Positions 1 through 12,180 of a DNA stretch of 31,077 bases are shown one piece after another; position 1 is the first letter of the stretch, and each line of letters starts with the position of its first letter. The notes beneath the pieces are model-generated. The model was not told the DNA's origin. It searched no databases and saw nothing but the letters and a program-made list of their open reading frames with translations. The DNA comes from Reticulitermes lucifugus. Lineage: Eukaryota; Arthropoda; Insecta; Blattodea; Rhinotermitidae. The DNA lies in NCBI GenBank assembly GCA_026260175.1, contig JAKCWW010000541.1, forward strand, positions 14,126 through 45,202, in the 5' to 3' direction. Made by a program: the position numbers and the translations under genes.

Positions 1-62
1 TATCCTTCCTTCTAACTTTCCTTCAATCACGTGTTTCAGAAGGCAGTTTCTACGCAAGATTT
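1..62 (-). mobile_element. LINE reverse-transcriptase C-terminal fragment (cut by window edge)
   Basis: The first about 60 bases align closely to 19091-19150, part of the larger LINE fragment at 18900-19440, in the same orientation. The minus-strand product is the segment around RGNCLLRHVIEEKIEG of that element. The copy continues left of the window. It lies downstream of the adaptor gene. Confidence 0.75.
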
Positions 63-3000
63 TCAGATACCCTTCATAAATTAATTCAACACCATTCCTA
101 TGGCATTTCATGTGCTCAGCACAGCTGACACTGCATTATAAGAGAGACAAATGAAAATTGTAAGACAACTTGAATATTAATAATACATCTCAATTTTGTT
201 TGCAACTGAATAACAGAAAATGAAAACGACACTGACTAAGATTTTGAGCCTATGTTGACAAAATAAGTATGCTACGTGTACGAGTATTTTGTTACATTGC
301 TATCTGTAATCATTCATAGGCAGAACAAATATGTCAGGACCTCGTTGCTCCTCTTTTGTTCCCACCATACAGATACAATTCTGCTGTCACATTGCATATA
401 GAGTGGATCTATGATCTTATAAGTGCCAGAGACTGGAAGTACATCAAATTATACACCAATCAAAGGTCTCAAACATATTGATAAGAATTATATATCTGTA
501 TATGACTATGGAGACATTTTTTTTCTACATAGTATATGGAATTTGTTTCAAATATTTGCCAAAAATATTACTATATGACTGTGGGTAATCATGATAATTT
601 TGAAGAAAAAGTGCATATATATCAAAACGCAGGACCACAAATCTTCCTCATACAGAAGGAACTGTAAGTTATATCCAAATATCAGTGCCTTAGGCAACAT
701 TTTTTTTTTAAAAAGCAATAATTCATGGGAATAGGTGAAATGTCACTTCCCATGTTATCAGATGTTCAAACTGACTCCTTTCCACTTAAAATTTGCTTAT
801 ACTGTTCAAGCACTTGTAACATACATATTGCACTTAATTTTACAAATATTTTAGAAATGACAGAACTGTCTTTATACAAATTTTTATGAGAGTTTATGTA
901 TGTGGCAGCACCTTAAGTTAGGAAAAGATTTTGGTGAGGCATGCCAAATGGAGATACTGACTTGATTTGTAAGTACATAAATGTGTTTCTGATGATGCAT
1001 ACTGAAACAATCTGAGAGATTAGAATTAAAAACAGTCCATGACTAGCATCATACTCAGCATGTGGTACTACGCCTCTTTTATATTTTTGACCATCACTCA
1101 GAATGACATAACTTATTAACCCTTTAAAAACTAAAATTACCCCAAATTACATTTAAGATTCAATTCATACTGTACAGTAAGTACATACTGTCTGGGTTAA
1201 TAAAAGAATAAGTTAATGCTGTATAAGGAAATAACCACTGTTCTGAGAACCATACAAAACACATAAATGCACTTTCGAATGTCAAACCTGGTGGTACATA
1301 TTGTAATCACTAGGCTTTAAACGGTTGAATAAAGCTTGGTTTACACCAGGACTATTGGTAAATGAATCGACAAAGCATGTGGCAGTCCAGATTCTTGTTG
1401 CTGTGTTCTGGAAAAGCTAAAGCAGCCCTTATGCTATTTACAGAAAAACAAAACAAACTGATTGCCTGTACAAGACTAGGTCACAATGAATGATTAAACA
1501 AAACACATTATTTGTCCTACAAGCATTTGACATTTTCTTTTTACAACAGATCATACATAATTTGTAATGAGTAACTGAAGTTACTGGCATTTCAGTTTAA
1601 TGATAATATAGATTTAATCCATATCCATTATAATTTCCACTTTATCTCAATAGCAGCATATGAGGAACAAGGTTATGAATGCCAATGTTTGTCAGACACT
1701 ATATGGAAAACTTTGATTAATAACTATGCAAACTTCTTGTTTCATCACTACACCAATACACATGTTCATTTACTGTATTTTTACGTCAGTTAGCGAAATG
1801 TTACACAACATATCAACATTTATGTTTGATTTCTCATAATCTTTAAAAATATAGTCCTTTGTAACACCATTTGTTTGTTACATTAACATTAAACTACTAA
1901 AGAAGTTACATACGGATTTTCAGACATAAGGTCGGCACTTGATATAAAGATGACTATTATCTGCTCAATTAGTTCACCTTTAATGAGCATCAACAATGTC
2001 AACAAATGTAATAAAACTGAGTTCTGTTATATGTTACTCCTGTTTACTGTTCAAGGTAAACTGTCACTCTGCTTTCACTATATTGTTTACAGCAATTAAA
2101 AGCATATCACAACTCACACATTAATGATTCAGTCGTTACACATATGTTGCTTCTAGAAGCCCTGTGACTTTGTAATAAAGTTTATCATTCTACACTACAC
2201 AACAGTTTAAAATCATGAAGTCATTACTGAAAACTGTATGTTATAATTTTTTTGTTTTATCTTTTAACCATGGAAAATGATCTCCAATCAACACATTCCA
2301 GCCAATACACAAAGAAGGATGTGTGGAAACTTAGCATCATTGTGAGAATCTCGTCTCACCATTTACTTCAGGTGCTCATGACTGCATTTTCTCAAGTGTT
2401 CATTTCAGCTGTATTGATTCGTATGATTGAAACATCTGACAAGTCAGAGTAAAATAGGCCTACTCCATTTTAATTTTGTCCACTGTCTTAATTTTAAGTA
2501 CTGTGGACTATATATGTATTTCTTGTATCAAGACAACAATTTATAGATTCCCATAAATAAATATGTAATACATGTGAAAAGTGTTAAAACTCTGGAAAAA
2601 ACAACTGCAGAAAAAAATTATTATGTTATATGTGACACAACCTTGTGGAAATAAAAGACACTCATGCTTAGAAATATTTGTTTCCAACTCAGTGGAGAGG
2701 TAAATATCGATAACATTCTAACATAAACACAATTTTACAAATATAAGCTCATTTCAGAACTATAATTGTCTGTGAATCAATAAAACATACAACAACATAG
2801 CATCTGTTTAAACTGCATTTTTTTCTGGTACGACTACTTCATTGCCCCATTTTTAATGGTCTATAAAAATGTTAACTGTCATGAATTATTTCTAGTGGTC
2901 CCATGTGGTTTGTAGTAACAGACTCTTTAAGTCAGTTTAAAGCTAGACTGACATTCATTTCCATGTAAACATGAATAACATCATATCTGATATTTAATAA

Positions 3001-3966
3001 TAATATTATATTTGATCTTTTAATAACAATTCTACAACTTCAATCTTCATGCTGAAGTCTCTCTTTCTGTGTCTATCTAAACATCTATATTTTCAGTTCA
3101 GACACAATACAGAGCCTGACAATCAAACATTTGAGAAAATATCAATCACACTGCTTACACTTACTGACTAGAGTCAGCTTCATTATAATTCCAGAGCCAA
3201 ATATGGCCAACATATTTCTTCCCTTCATTATACAATGAAGTTATAAAAGTAAACTAAAAAAAGAAAAACTCTGAAGAGAGAACCTTGTAGTGTTATAAAT
3301 TCTGAAATTTGTGTCATGTACTTGCAAGGCATTAAGAAAAAAAGAATAACCTTACTTTAAAAATTAATGTGTTGACCAGCTGTAATGTTTATGGAATTAG
3401 TGGTAATTATTTGGTGCATGTATCAGGTCTGTAGCCATGTTCAACATGGTTACAAACTACAGACACACATCATGATATCTGTCTATTGTTTGTATGGTTG
3501 CCCAAATGCTTTGCAATTTGAGCAGTGTCACAGCTGCAATGCAGAAAATAATAAGTAAACACTAAACTTTCTAATTACTTTCAGTTTGTCTTTTCTGGGT
3601 AGCATGGTAGTTACAGCATATAAGGACAAGCAGCATACAGGGCAAGATATTGTGTCATCTTGTAGTGTTTCATTTGGACATACACGGGGCCTGAATATGT
3701 AATTGTAACATAAAGGGTGATTACTTTCTTGTATGTGTATTTTTGTTTAGAAACACGGTTTAGTTTATGGCACAAATATAACAGAAAACTGAGATTCATT
3801 TAATGTAATCTCTCTGAAGGCCTGTGAACACCATGTAATCTACAGCCTCTGAAGGTGAAATATGTATGAGATCATCCACTAGGCTCTAACACTTTGCTGT
3901 ACTCAGCTCATGTTTTTGAGATACCTTCACAGAAGATTAAAAAATTTGGTTGTAATCCAAGAACAG
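63..3966. other. AT-rich region 3' of the stop codon (probable 3' UTR and flank)
   Basis: No convincing coding region on either strand. On the gene's strand there are several ATTAAA-type hexamers (plus-strand tttaat near 1596, 1613, 1977, 2468, 2992 and 3017) that could serve as polyadenylation signals, but none can be singled out, so the end of the transcript is not fixed. A hairpin at 3427-3464 is listed separately. The small open frames here (2252-2452, 3611-3799) have AT-rich, non-coding composition. Confidence 0.5.
3427..3464. other. Imperfect hairpin in probable 3' UTR
   Basis: GTCTGTAG pairs with CTACAGAC and, inside, CCATGTT pairs with AACATGG around a single C. A 7-nt bulge (ttacaaa) lies on one side. 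It is 503 nt past the stop codon of the adaptor gene on the transcribed strand; function unknown. Confidence 0.4.
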
Positions 3967-4176
3967 CTACACATTTAGGTCAGCCATCATTTTTCTGAAG
4001 TCTGCTAATGTATTATAATCAGGATCGGAGTCAATGTCGGCAAAATCTCGGCTGGAGTCCGATTTGGCAAAACTGGGATTGTAGCGACTCAAGGAGAGAG
4101 GGCAAGGCAGCAATTCTGGCATCACTGAGTGGTGTGTGATCAGCGCTGTGAGTGTTGAAAACTCCTTTGTGAATCC
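3967..4176 (-). CDS. Last coding exon: end of SH2 domain and acidic C-terminus
   Basis: A 210-nt coding part starting after the acceptor ttgctttcag and ending in TAG at 3969-3967; it encodes 69 residues. GFTKEFSTLTALITHHSVMP then ELLPCPLSLSRYN completes the SH2 domain. HHSVMPELLPC corresponds to the tensin-type ending (HSIMPxxLPC). A 40-residue tail follows: Asp/Ser-rich (DSSRDFADIDSDPDYNTL) and ending FRKMMADLNV. DPDYNTL contains a further tyrosine in an acidic setting that could be phosphorylated. The phase-0 join gives GYKIK-GFTKEF, which is continuous with the SH2 fold. No frame break is seen. Confidence 0.95.
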   Translation of the reverse strand, partial: GFTKEFSTLTALITHHSVMPELLPCPLSLSRYNPSFAKSDSSRDFADIDSDPDYNTLADFRKMMADLNV

Positions 4177-4499
4177 CTGAAAGCAACAGTTTTCTGCTCA
4201 AACCATGAAAAATTATTTGATATCAGTATACTTATCTCAATAAGGACTCACCAATGCATGGCACTGTGAAACATAAATGAGAAGAAGAAGCAAACCAGAT
4301 AAGTGTGGTAAAAACTTTTCACATAACATAATGAGCTACTGACCATTCAATAAAAAAAATATATTGCTTCCTGATACAATATTTTTAAATTTACTCTTAT
4401 TTTCTTTAGAGTTTTAATTTTAAAATATATGATTAAAATACATGTAAATTAGCAAGCAAGCCTACTGTACAGAGAATTCATTGAGCTCTTGATAGTTAG

Positions 4500-4600
4500 T
4501 CAGCTAGTGAAGAAATCTTTTTTACTTCATGGAACCCATGGGCACAACACTACCTTCACAAAAATCCACCACAGGACCATATTTGGAGCCAGTTCAGTTT
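4500..4600 (-). mobile_element. Decayed LINE 3'-end fragment
   Basis: The stretch gtcagctagt.aagaaat...tcatggaaccc matches the LINE 3' end at 20380-20420 (same orientation), with a spacing difference and many substitutions. Beyond the shared ggaaccc the similarity to that LINE family weakens. It is an old insertion in the last intron. Confidence 0.5.
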
Positions 4601-5311
4601 CAAGTTCACATATTTAATCCTTTCTCTAAGATCCACTGTAATATACAGAGAGGTTCATCCAACAGTTATGGTGAGATGTCATTCAAACAATCACTTAGCT
4701 GTTCTTAAGTCTGAGTGCAGTGACTCACGTGCTGGTATAAACAGATTCTGCCACTACACAGCTGCCATGATATTAAATGCACTGTTATTTTTGCCATCTG
4801 CTCCATGTTTGTTTTTTAACCAGTCAGCTATGAGCATTTACTGTGTTTGTGTTGCACCATTGCTAACATAAGTATTTCTTGTTGAGAAATGCATTGGAAG
4901 GTAGAAGACTTACAAACATGAATTTTGTTGGCTCTCTATTATTTTATGATACAGTTAAATCAAACTGGTACATGAATGAAGTTTTGAAACCCTTATTTCA
5001 AAAATAAACCGCAGAAGAAAAATAATTATGTTAGCAGCAATTCCAAGTATCCAAAAGCAAATATTAAATTTGCTTATGTTTAAAGCTCACAAGAGAAGCA
5101 AACTCTTAAAAAAGTAAGGGCAGGGAAATAATGAAAGTATGAGAAAAAAGAAGAAAAAGGTCCTTTTCAAATTGAAAGGGAAAAGATATGCAATGGGGGA
5201 AAGTATACAAATAAATGTGGCACCTAACATTAACAATTGAAGCAATCACTGTATAGCATTTTATGGCATTTGTGGCAAAATGAAAAGTTGTTCCTGTACA
5301 TGATGTGAAAG

Positions 5312-5570
5312 TGTACAGAGGGAATGGAGGTATAGTACCACACATTCTTAATTAATCTTGATGCTAGGTGGAGGTGACTGGTCAGCCTCACACCCTGGAT
5401 GCTTAACTCCCAGAGAAAGATGTCCTGGTACCCACTGAACAGGAGGCTTGATGGGCCCCACAGCCACACTAAACATTTTAGACAAGAGAAAAATCCTTTG
5501 TCCCTCCTAGGATTTGCGTCCTGGATCATCCAATCTGTAGCCTAGTCCCTGTACTGACCATGCTATCTTC
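5312..5570 (-). mobile_element. Decayed tRNA-derived SINE, same family as 25740-25998
   Basis: Collinear with the better preserved copy at 25740-25998. Shared landmarks in the same order are cagaggg..aggtatag, cctggtaccca, gggccccag/gccccag, and the tRNA-like end cctaggattt..gtcctgga. Similarity is patchy, so this is the older copy. Confidence 0.6.
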
Positions 5571-6191
5571 AATGGGTAAAAACTGTGGTAAGTGTAAAAT
5601 AAAATAGCCCTGAAACAAATTAGCTAATAATTCCAGGCATGACGTTTAGTGAGCGTGACAAATTTTAATTCACACACAAATGTAAGTAAAAAATTAAACT
5701 GAATTTATTGTTATACAGTAATTAGTCATATTCTTATTTCAAATGTATTTTCATTAAATTGGATTCTTCATTTGACACAGATACAGTGAACAATATGCTT
5801 CCTATCATCATGTTACATTTGACAGCCCTTTAGAACATGAATCATCAACATATGTTACAATCACGACACTCATCATAAACAACAATCATTAATTCTCCTG
5901 CGAGTCTTTCCAAAAATCAGATCACAAACAGCTTTTCATTTTTGGTGCATTCTACACATACAAGTTATTTTAAAAGTGTCACAATTTTATTGCTACTCAA
6001 AACAAAGAAAACTAACTGAGCACAAATAAGGGAAGGTGGTATTTCATGTCTTTTGCATCCACAATCCTTTCTAATGCTATCACCACTTTTGAAGTAAAAT
6101 GAATTGCCTATAAATTTTACTTTATCTCATACACATGATGTTTGAAGAAGAAGGTTATCTTGTGATAAAACCATTTCAGAATAATATATAC

Positions 6192-6363
6192 CTTGATCTT
6201 GTACCCTTTATTTGTCCTCATGATGAGGTAGTGTGCTATTCCTGAGGGCTGGAAATCTCGAGGAACTCTTAATGATAATGCATAACATCCAGGCTTACTT
6301 GTGGACTCACGAACCATAAAGGCTCCTACTGGTTCCTGGCCAAGAACCTCCAGAGTGATTTCA
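6192..6363 (-). CDS. Exon: core of the SH2 domain (FMVRES)
   Basis: A 172-nt exon, phase 2 to 0, bounded by an acceptor in cttatgttttag and the donor AAG|GTATAT. Its 57 full codons encode EITLEVLGQEPVGAFMVRES followed by TSKPGCYALSLRVPRDF, then QPSGIAHYLIMRTNKGYKIK. FMVRES is the SH2 signature; its Arg (residue about 350) would bind the phosphate of phosphotyrosine. The His of AHYLI (residue about 376) is at the usual beta-D position. The loop RVPRDFQPSGIA between strands is longer than in Src-type domains and recalls tensin-family SH2 domains. All key residues are intact, so the domain should be functional. Confidence 0.96.
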
Positions 6364-7412
6364 CTAAAACATAAGACAGTAACATCATAACACTGTAAAT
6401 GTCTATGTAGGGTGAATTGAACAGAAACAAAAAGGTGCATTCGTTGGTTGAAGAAATTGAAAGTTACTGTAAAAGGAATTGTAAGTTATTAGTGTGTTAT
6501 TTTTACAATGATAATATCAACTGATGGGATTATGTAGTTGTGTGTGTGTCTGTGTGTGTGTCAGTGTTAATGAGATCCCTCACACAACCATGTTTCTAAA
6601 ATTTCTGGGAGATTTTACTAAACTTTGTTATATCCAATATTAGTTAAAATAAACAAAAATAAAAAACAGGTTACATGAAGACCAATAACCATTTCTGCAC
6701 ACATCTTGAAAGCAACTTACACGTAACTCACAAAACACTTATCACAGTGAATTATGTTTTGAACATAAGTTACAGGAAAAAACAAAAATCATGTTTCACA
6801 TTTAGTGCTACTTACTGTATAACTTAAGGTTAGAGAGATAAACAAATAAAACATAGCAAGAACACCAAAATTGTTATGCTGTGGATGTATTTCGTAATTG
6901 TTTTAACTTTCTTATAGAGAATAATGCAATTCAAATCACACACATTTTTAACCACCCTACTTTATTTCTGAAGACTTTGAATCATTACCTGAATGTAAGA
7001 AAGGATACAAGCATTTTGTTCTTTTAAATTCCTTTTGCTGGCTAAAGTTTCATTTCCGATTACACGTTTTTAAACAATGCCTTTGATTAATACCACAAAC
7101 ACAACAATTTCATTAAGTTGCTGTATCACAGTAACTATCTGAAAAATAGTTATTTTTCTTATTCATGTATTAATCTTATTTTAACTTACAGTTTAGGAGC
7201 TAAATTTCCCCTTAATCATGTACAGATTCTCATTATATGATGCTGTGTAAGCTGAGCATACGTAATGACCTAGTCTAGGCTGGCTTGGTTTTACAACATG
7301 TTTGCTGTGACATAATTTGACAAACCCATAATTGCCTGGTTACATATCCTACAGTAAAATCTTAAAACCTCACGAAGTGTATATGGCTAATTTTTTTGGG
7401 TAAGCTTCCCAC
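6364..7412 (-). other. Intron, nothing recognisable except a TG microsatellite
   Basis: GT-AG intron of 1049 nt inside the SH2 coding region. AT-rich; a short interrupted (TG)n run lies at 6539-6561. No gene or repeat was recognised. Confidence 0.8.
6539..6561. repeat. (TG)n microsatellite
   Basis: Interrupted TG dinucleotide run inside an intron. Confidence 0.85.
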
Positions 7413-7643
7413 CGTGGTATTCCAGCCTGGAACCAGGGTGCTGCCCGGAGTTCACCTTCTTCAGTTCTGTTATTAAGGCTATCAGTGCGCTCTGGCAAAG
7501 GTGGAGGTGTGGGGGTGGAACCATGTGTACTACCATCTGTTGGTGGCTGTAGCGGGCAGGACCCTGAACTACAGGAACTGATCTGTGAGATTCGCTTTGA
7601 CTTGAAGTCCTGGTCAGTGGAAGCAGGAGAACTTTGGCTCAGC
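7413..7643 (-). CDS. Exon: proline-rich linker and start of the SH2 domain
   Basis: A 231-nt exon, phase 2 to 2. The acceptor is ctgtctgtattag and the first base completes the AG|G Arg codon of the previous exon. Residues about 255-331 include KSKRISQISS, then PTPPPLPER, whose PPLPER is a class II SH3-binding pattern (PxxPxR). The exon ends WFQAGIP, the first strand of an SH2 domain. I placed the donor at CACG|GTGGGA. This gives WFQAGIPR-EITLEVLG, with 26 residues from the conserved Trp to the FMVR Arg, close to the 28 in Src. A second donor in the same phase lies 38-39 nt downstream (TTC|GTGAGG) but would insert about 13 residues in the first helix region, so I prefer the first. Confidence 0.88.
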
Positions 7644-8750
7644 CTAATACAGACAGAAGTGTAAAACCAATTAGTCAAATACAATAACACTAATTAATTC
7701 AGTTGTTTTAATTCTTCCAGATCAAAGTGATAACCCTCAACATATAAAACTAAAACAATAAGGAAGAACTTCCAAAGATTTTAATCTAAGTATGGACAAC
7801 TGTAGTCACTCATCCTAACTGCATACAGTCTCATGACAACTTAGAGGCTTAGATCAGATTCCTGGTGTGTGCCAGTTTGGGAAAGTCTAACCAGGGATAG
7901 TAACGAGTTTCAAATATGGTCAAATAATACATTCTTTTTTGGTGCAGTGTAAACACGGTGCATGGTAGTTCACATAATGGATTTTATTGTTACATGTTGA
8001 GGTATGTGGGTCATTACCATTGTGAAGCATATTCTTCTTGTAATGCTTCTACTTTTCCATTTGATTCAAGGCTTAAATATAACTGATGTGAAACTAGCTT
8101 ATGTTAAATTATATCCCAAAAAATTAATAACACAGCAACAGTTTGCTATTCACTTAATTTACATACGAGAAATAATTTGTATGTTATTGCATCACTGAAC
8201 ACTAAAATTCTGCATCTTTTGACTGACTGCTAGTTTGTTTGGTGACCATGAATAGATTTCAAAAGTCAAACAAACTTAATGTCAAATAAGAAATGTCATA
8301 GAATTCTGGAAAGTGACAGAAGGTTCTACTTAAGAGACTGACCTGATGACCTCCCACGTCTTTGGCGGGAATGAAATACAGTTTGATACGGTCGAAGGAG
8401 GCTCCGAAATAATGATTACAAACCGCGCAATAATTTATGGACGAAAATGAAGCCTGGAGAGTACAAACCGGATTTCTTCCATTTCGCAATTTTTGGTGAT
8501 TTAAAAAAGTATCACCAACAGGGTTATTGCAATTGTTCCTGCCATGTTGGTTCCAACATTCACGAACATGATGTTTCGTGTCTGCATGTGTCTCTAGGTG
8601 ACGGGACACAACTCTGTAATCCAATAACCTCCACGTTTATGAATGTATGTACTCGAAAGGATTCATTTTCGTGACTTCATATGCATTTGAGGTGTAAATA
8701 GAATTAAAAACTCTGTATATGTTAATGTATTAATACATGACTTTTCTTAC
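7644..8750 (-). other. Intron without recognisable content
   Basis: GT-AG intron of 1107 nt. The overlapping open frames at 8259-8674 on both strands lie in a slightly GC-richer patch but show no known motif, and no splice pair joins them to the gene. Confidence 0.75.
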
Positions 8751-9364
8751 CTGTTATTGTCGATTTCTATGTGTTTGGTCTGGATATCATGGTTGTTGTC
8801 AAGTAGATCATCTCCACTTGATGGTTTTGCATGGCTTCTCGAGGTGTCTGTCTCTGTAATAGCTTCGTTAACATAACCACCCGACAGAGGACGGTTACTG
8901 GGAGTTGTGGGACTCCCACTGCTCGGCACAAGAGGGCAACTGTCGTCTCCGCCTCCTAACACTGCCCCATTGCCTCCTGACAGACCCATTGCCAACCGCT
9001 TAATTAGCGGTGGCTTGTCAGTGAGACGTTTGTAAGAGTTAAGTTCCGTGGGGGAGTTACTCTCGTCACTGCTAGGAGTGCTCTGTTGTGACTGACTCAA
9101 AAGCACATTTTTCTGGTCATTTTCGGACGGTGCCAATGTTGTTCCAGTCGTGGTCGTTGATACATTGTTGAAGTTGTGAAGGGAACGCAGCCCCGGAATG
9201 GAACTAGGAGGAGCAGCAACGGGTGCCTTGACGCCTGGTAGCCGCAAAGTCTGTGACCCCGGATGCCGAGGTCCTGTACTCAATTGCACATTCATGGCCA
9301 CCGTTGTGTCGGTGCTGTCTGCCGCTCGAGGGGATGAGAGTCCACCACCTGTCACTTGCTTCGT
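8751..9364 (-). CDS. Large linker exon, Ser/Thr/Pro/Gly-rich, with YVNE motif
   Basis: A 614-nt exon, phase 0 to phase 2, with a good acceptor (gtgtcttttcag) and an ideal donor (AACAG|GTAAGA). It encodes residues about 51-254 of the visible chain. Composition is that of a disordered linker: a Thr run, SQSQQST, SSDESNSPTEL, a Gly run and SSGSPTTPSN. One stretch is more ordered and basic (YKRLTDKPPLIKRLAMGL). GGYVNEA near residue 214 fits the pYxN consensus for the Grb2 SH2 domain, which in Shc is likewise YVN. The exon is GC-rich and open throughout, in contrast to the AT-rich introns. An internal Met (residue 74, AMNVQLS) could start a shorter form from an alternative promoter, but nothing in the sequence proves it. 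Confidence 0.9.
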
Positions 9365-12037
9365 CTGAAAAGACACAATGATCATATTTTAAAGCCATTA
9401 ACTATATTGGACTTTTTTCATCGTTTAATGCATTAAAATTTTTATAATTAATACAACATATTTTTTAAGGGACTTTGTGATTGGATTAATGGAAGATCTG
9501 ATTTTCCGCCAAAGTGACTAAAAACAGTAAAAAAAAACAGATATTCGCTTTTATTAACGTCTGCCTTTTTGAGGGTTGTGACCTGCTGTTATGACGAATT
9601 CCACGAACTCGAAGATCCTACAAGAACCACAACACGTCTTCCCTATTCACGTCTGTCTGTCTGTCTCACACTACTGTGTGTTAGGCAAACTGGCCAATCA
9701 AAATTCGACTGCAGTTCTCAAACTTCTCGTTCTTGCAGCACATTTACACGAACGGTCGCAACACACTGGACAGTTCTTGTATGTGTGTTTACGAATTAAT
9801 AAATTGCGGAAGGGGCAGAGGAGACCACAAAGAGAACGGAGCGTAAAGCAACGCTTACTTTTCTGTTGCATAAGTATCTAGCTCTACGTATCATTTAGTA
9901 CTATTACGGTTCTTTATTTTGCTCTTTTGAGTAACTTATTCAGTACTTACAGATTCCGTACACGTCATACCTGCCAGATATAATCTTAGAGATTGGCATC
10001 ATCGCCAGTTGCAGACTTACAAACAATATTTAATATGTAATGGACAGGCAGGTTTATACTATGTTTCCACACCAAATTTAACATTTCCAGCTCCAATGTT
10101 TCATCAGTTATCGTTACAAAGCCTGAAGGCAAAGAAAATGTTCGAACGACTGCCATCTTGTTACCTTACATTCTACAGAAACATTACCTTAACTGACATT
10201 GCACACTTTCAACAGATCTGTTACCACACACTATTTCAGGACCAGTAAGTGGTGTCAGTGGTGCTAAAGGCGCTCTCAACCCACAGTTCCCTGTGTCCGC
10301 AGTAATGTCACTACTGACAGTAAGAAATTAAAAAAAAAACTGCGGTATTGGGGTGGCCTCCAATTGCACAAGTCGAAGTTATGTAAAAATCGGTCAAGTG
10401 TTTCAAAACTTGAAACAGGGACACGCAAGCACGCATATACACACTGGCTACTTTTCTTAGGGAGTAACGTAGGCCAAAAACAACACCAGTAAATTTTAGG
10501 TGTGTTTTGAGGAAATGGAAAGTGGGTGATTAGTTTCATATTCGTTTACAAGTGCCAATGTCTAACTACCTGACCGATTTGGATCAACCGGTATGATGGA
10601 TATAAACCGAAGTTTGTGAAGCTACTATGAGTTAAATTTTCCATTTAAGCGCTTGCTACCATTCAGTTCAGAATCCTTAATTCTGAGCGCTGTTGCCATA
10701 AGCCGGACAATACTTGTACAGTATATCTGGGGACATGAAAACTGAGGGAATGGCCAAACTGCGGCGCAGTTTTGACTGTTGTCCGAGTTCCATAGCTGAA
10801 GATACTTCTTGAATACTTCACTATCCTGCACTAGGAAGAAAGGTATTAAACATACAACGACGAATAGCAGTATTAATGAAAAATAAATTGGAAAGATATA
10901 TAGCGAACGAATAATGACAGACACCCCAAAAGGGCAATAACAAACAGAGGCAAAGAACAGGAAATCAGGGTCGCTCGACGAAAGGGTGTGGTGATCTTTG
11001 AGGCCGGATTAGACGTTACTGTCCCAGTTATGATCAGAAGAATTGGGCAGAATAAGAAGATTTATTGCAAGATCTTACGAGATCATTACTGTTATCGAAG
11101 TTAAGGCCCCTTTCCTTTAATTCGGCAAATGTTCTATTAAATTACAACCAGTCCATAGAGAAACAGGACAGATATGACACTGTTTCTAAAGCAGATTTCC
11201 TTTCCCACACATCATTCAAACCAATAGGTCTGCACGTGCAAGAAGGTAACAGAAGGAACGCTACTATTAGCAGTGCTGGTGAATAAAATTACTAAACACA
11301 AATAGGCAAACCCTATACTGGGTGTCAGGTCTGGTTACCTTCACCCATTTACGACTGACGTTCTTAAGGCTGTAACTATTCCGATACGGTCTTGTGGTAT
11401 GTGGCGCCGTGTAGGTTGATAGAGAGGCACCAACGTTCTTATAGCCTAACGACAGAAGCAGCAAGTACCTCCGAAACGTCTGTACGTACGTATTTACTTA
11501 ACTAAAAGGCGCCACACACCTCAAGATCGTAATATTCATCAATTTTTCCACCCGCAGTTTACTTATTACAAGTAATTTTGTGTTTCAAACTAGGTGTGGG
11601 AAACTATCAGTTAAGGCTGTTATTTGCGATCATCTTTAATTTTAATTATCCAACAAGTTCCCCCTCAACACGGGCACAGGTCGTTACACAGTAACGTGGA
11701 GCAGAAGAGGTCGTATGCTGTAAATTATTTTGCTCGGAGCCAAGAGTATGATAATGACAGAAAATCGGTAAGCCACCCTATTCCGAACAGGCAAGCTCAG
11801 GCAAAATTTGGAATAAATTAACATTAATTAATACATACAATCCGGTATCGAAATTACGTGTTGCATATCGAATTACGTACGTTTTGAGGTGTGAGAAGTC
11901 TTACTGGCCAGGTTGTATAGTCTGTAGTCTGCGTACTGCTGTACAGTACTTAAATGCGGCATTTTAGACGGACCAGGTGATGCTCATTTTATTGTCAGTC
12001 TACCTTACACGAAGTCCAGATTGGTTTCTGGCCGCTT

Positions 12038-12180
12038 GTAACTGCTTTGAAAGGATATTACATCACTGTTTCTGCGTTACAAAACAAGGCGCCAATGTAA
12101 CATGTAACTGCTTCAGAGCAATATTACATCGCCTCTTCACTGTTACGGATGATGAAGCCAATGTAACCTGTAACTGCTGA
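12038..12180 (+). repeat. 66-bp tandem repeat, about 2.2 units
   Basis: Units start with gtaactgctt at 12038 and 12104 and a partial unit at 12170 (gtaactgctga). Both full units are 66 nt and end in caatgtaacat/caatgtaacct. As 66 is a multiple of three, the open frame across it reads as a 22-residue repeat starting CNCF; this is probably accidental. Confidence 0.85.

Larger units (their letters stand above)
4177..6191 (-). other. Intron with decayed repeats
   Basis: GT-AG intron of 2015 nt between the last two coding exons. It contains a decayed LINE 3' end (about 4500-4600) and a decayed SINE (5312-5570), plus a purine-rich stretch at 5100-5180. Nothing coding is seen. Confidence 0.8.

Noticed and set aside
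8259..8674. Overlapping open frames on both strands (121 and 75 codons)
   Set aside because: No recognisable motif, no splice sites linking them to the gene, and both lie within an intron whose flanking exons join in phase without them.
10625..10924. 99-codon minus-strand frame with a hydrophobic N-terminus
   Set aside because: The hydrophobic run comes from AT-rich sequence; the C-terminal part (RLMATALRIKDSELNGSK) looks like a dispersed-repeat translation. No gene support.
11977..12180. Frame with a Cys-containing 22-residue repeat
   Set aside because: Explained by a 66-bp tandem duplication in an intron; opposite orientation to the gene and no start context or homology.
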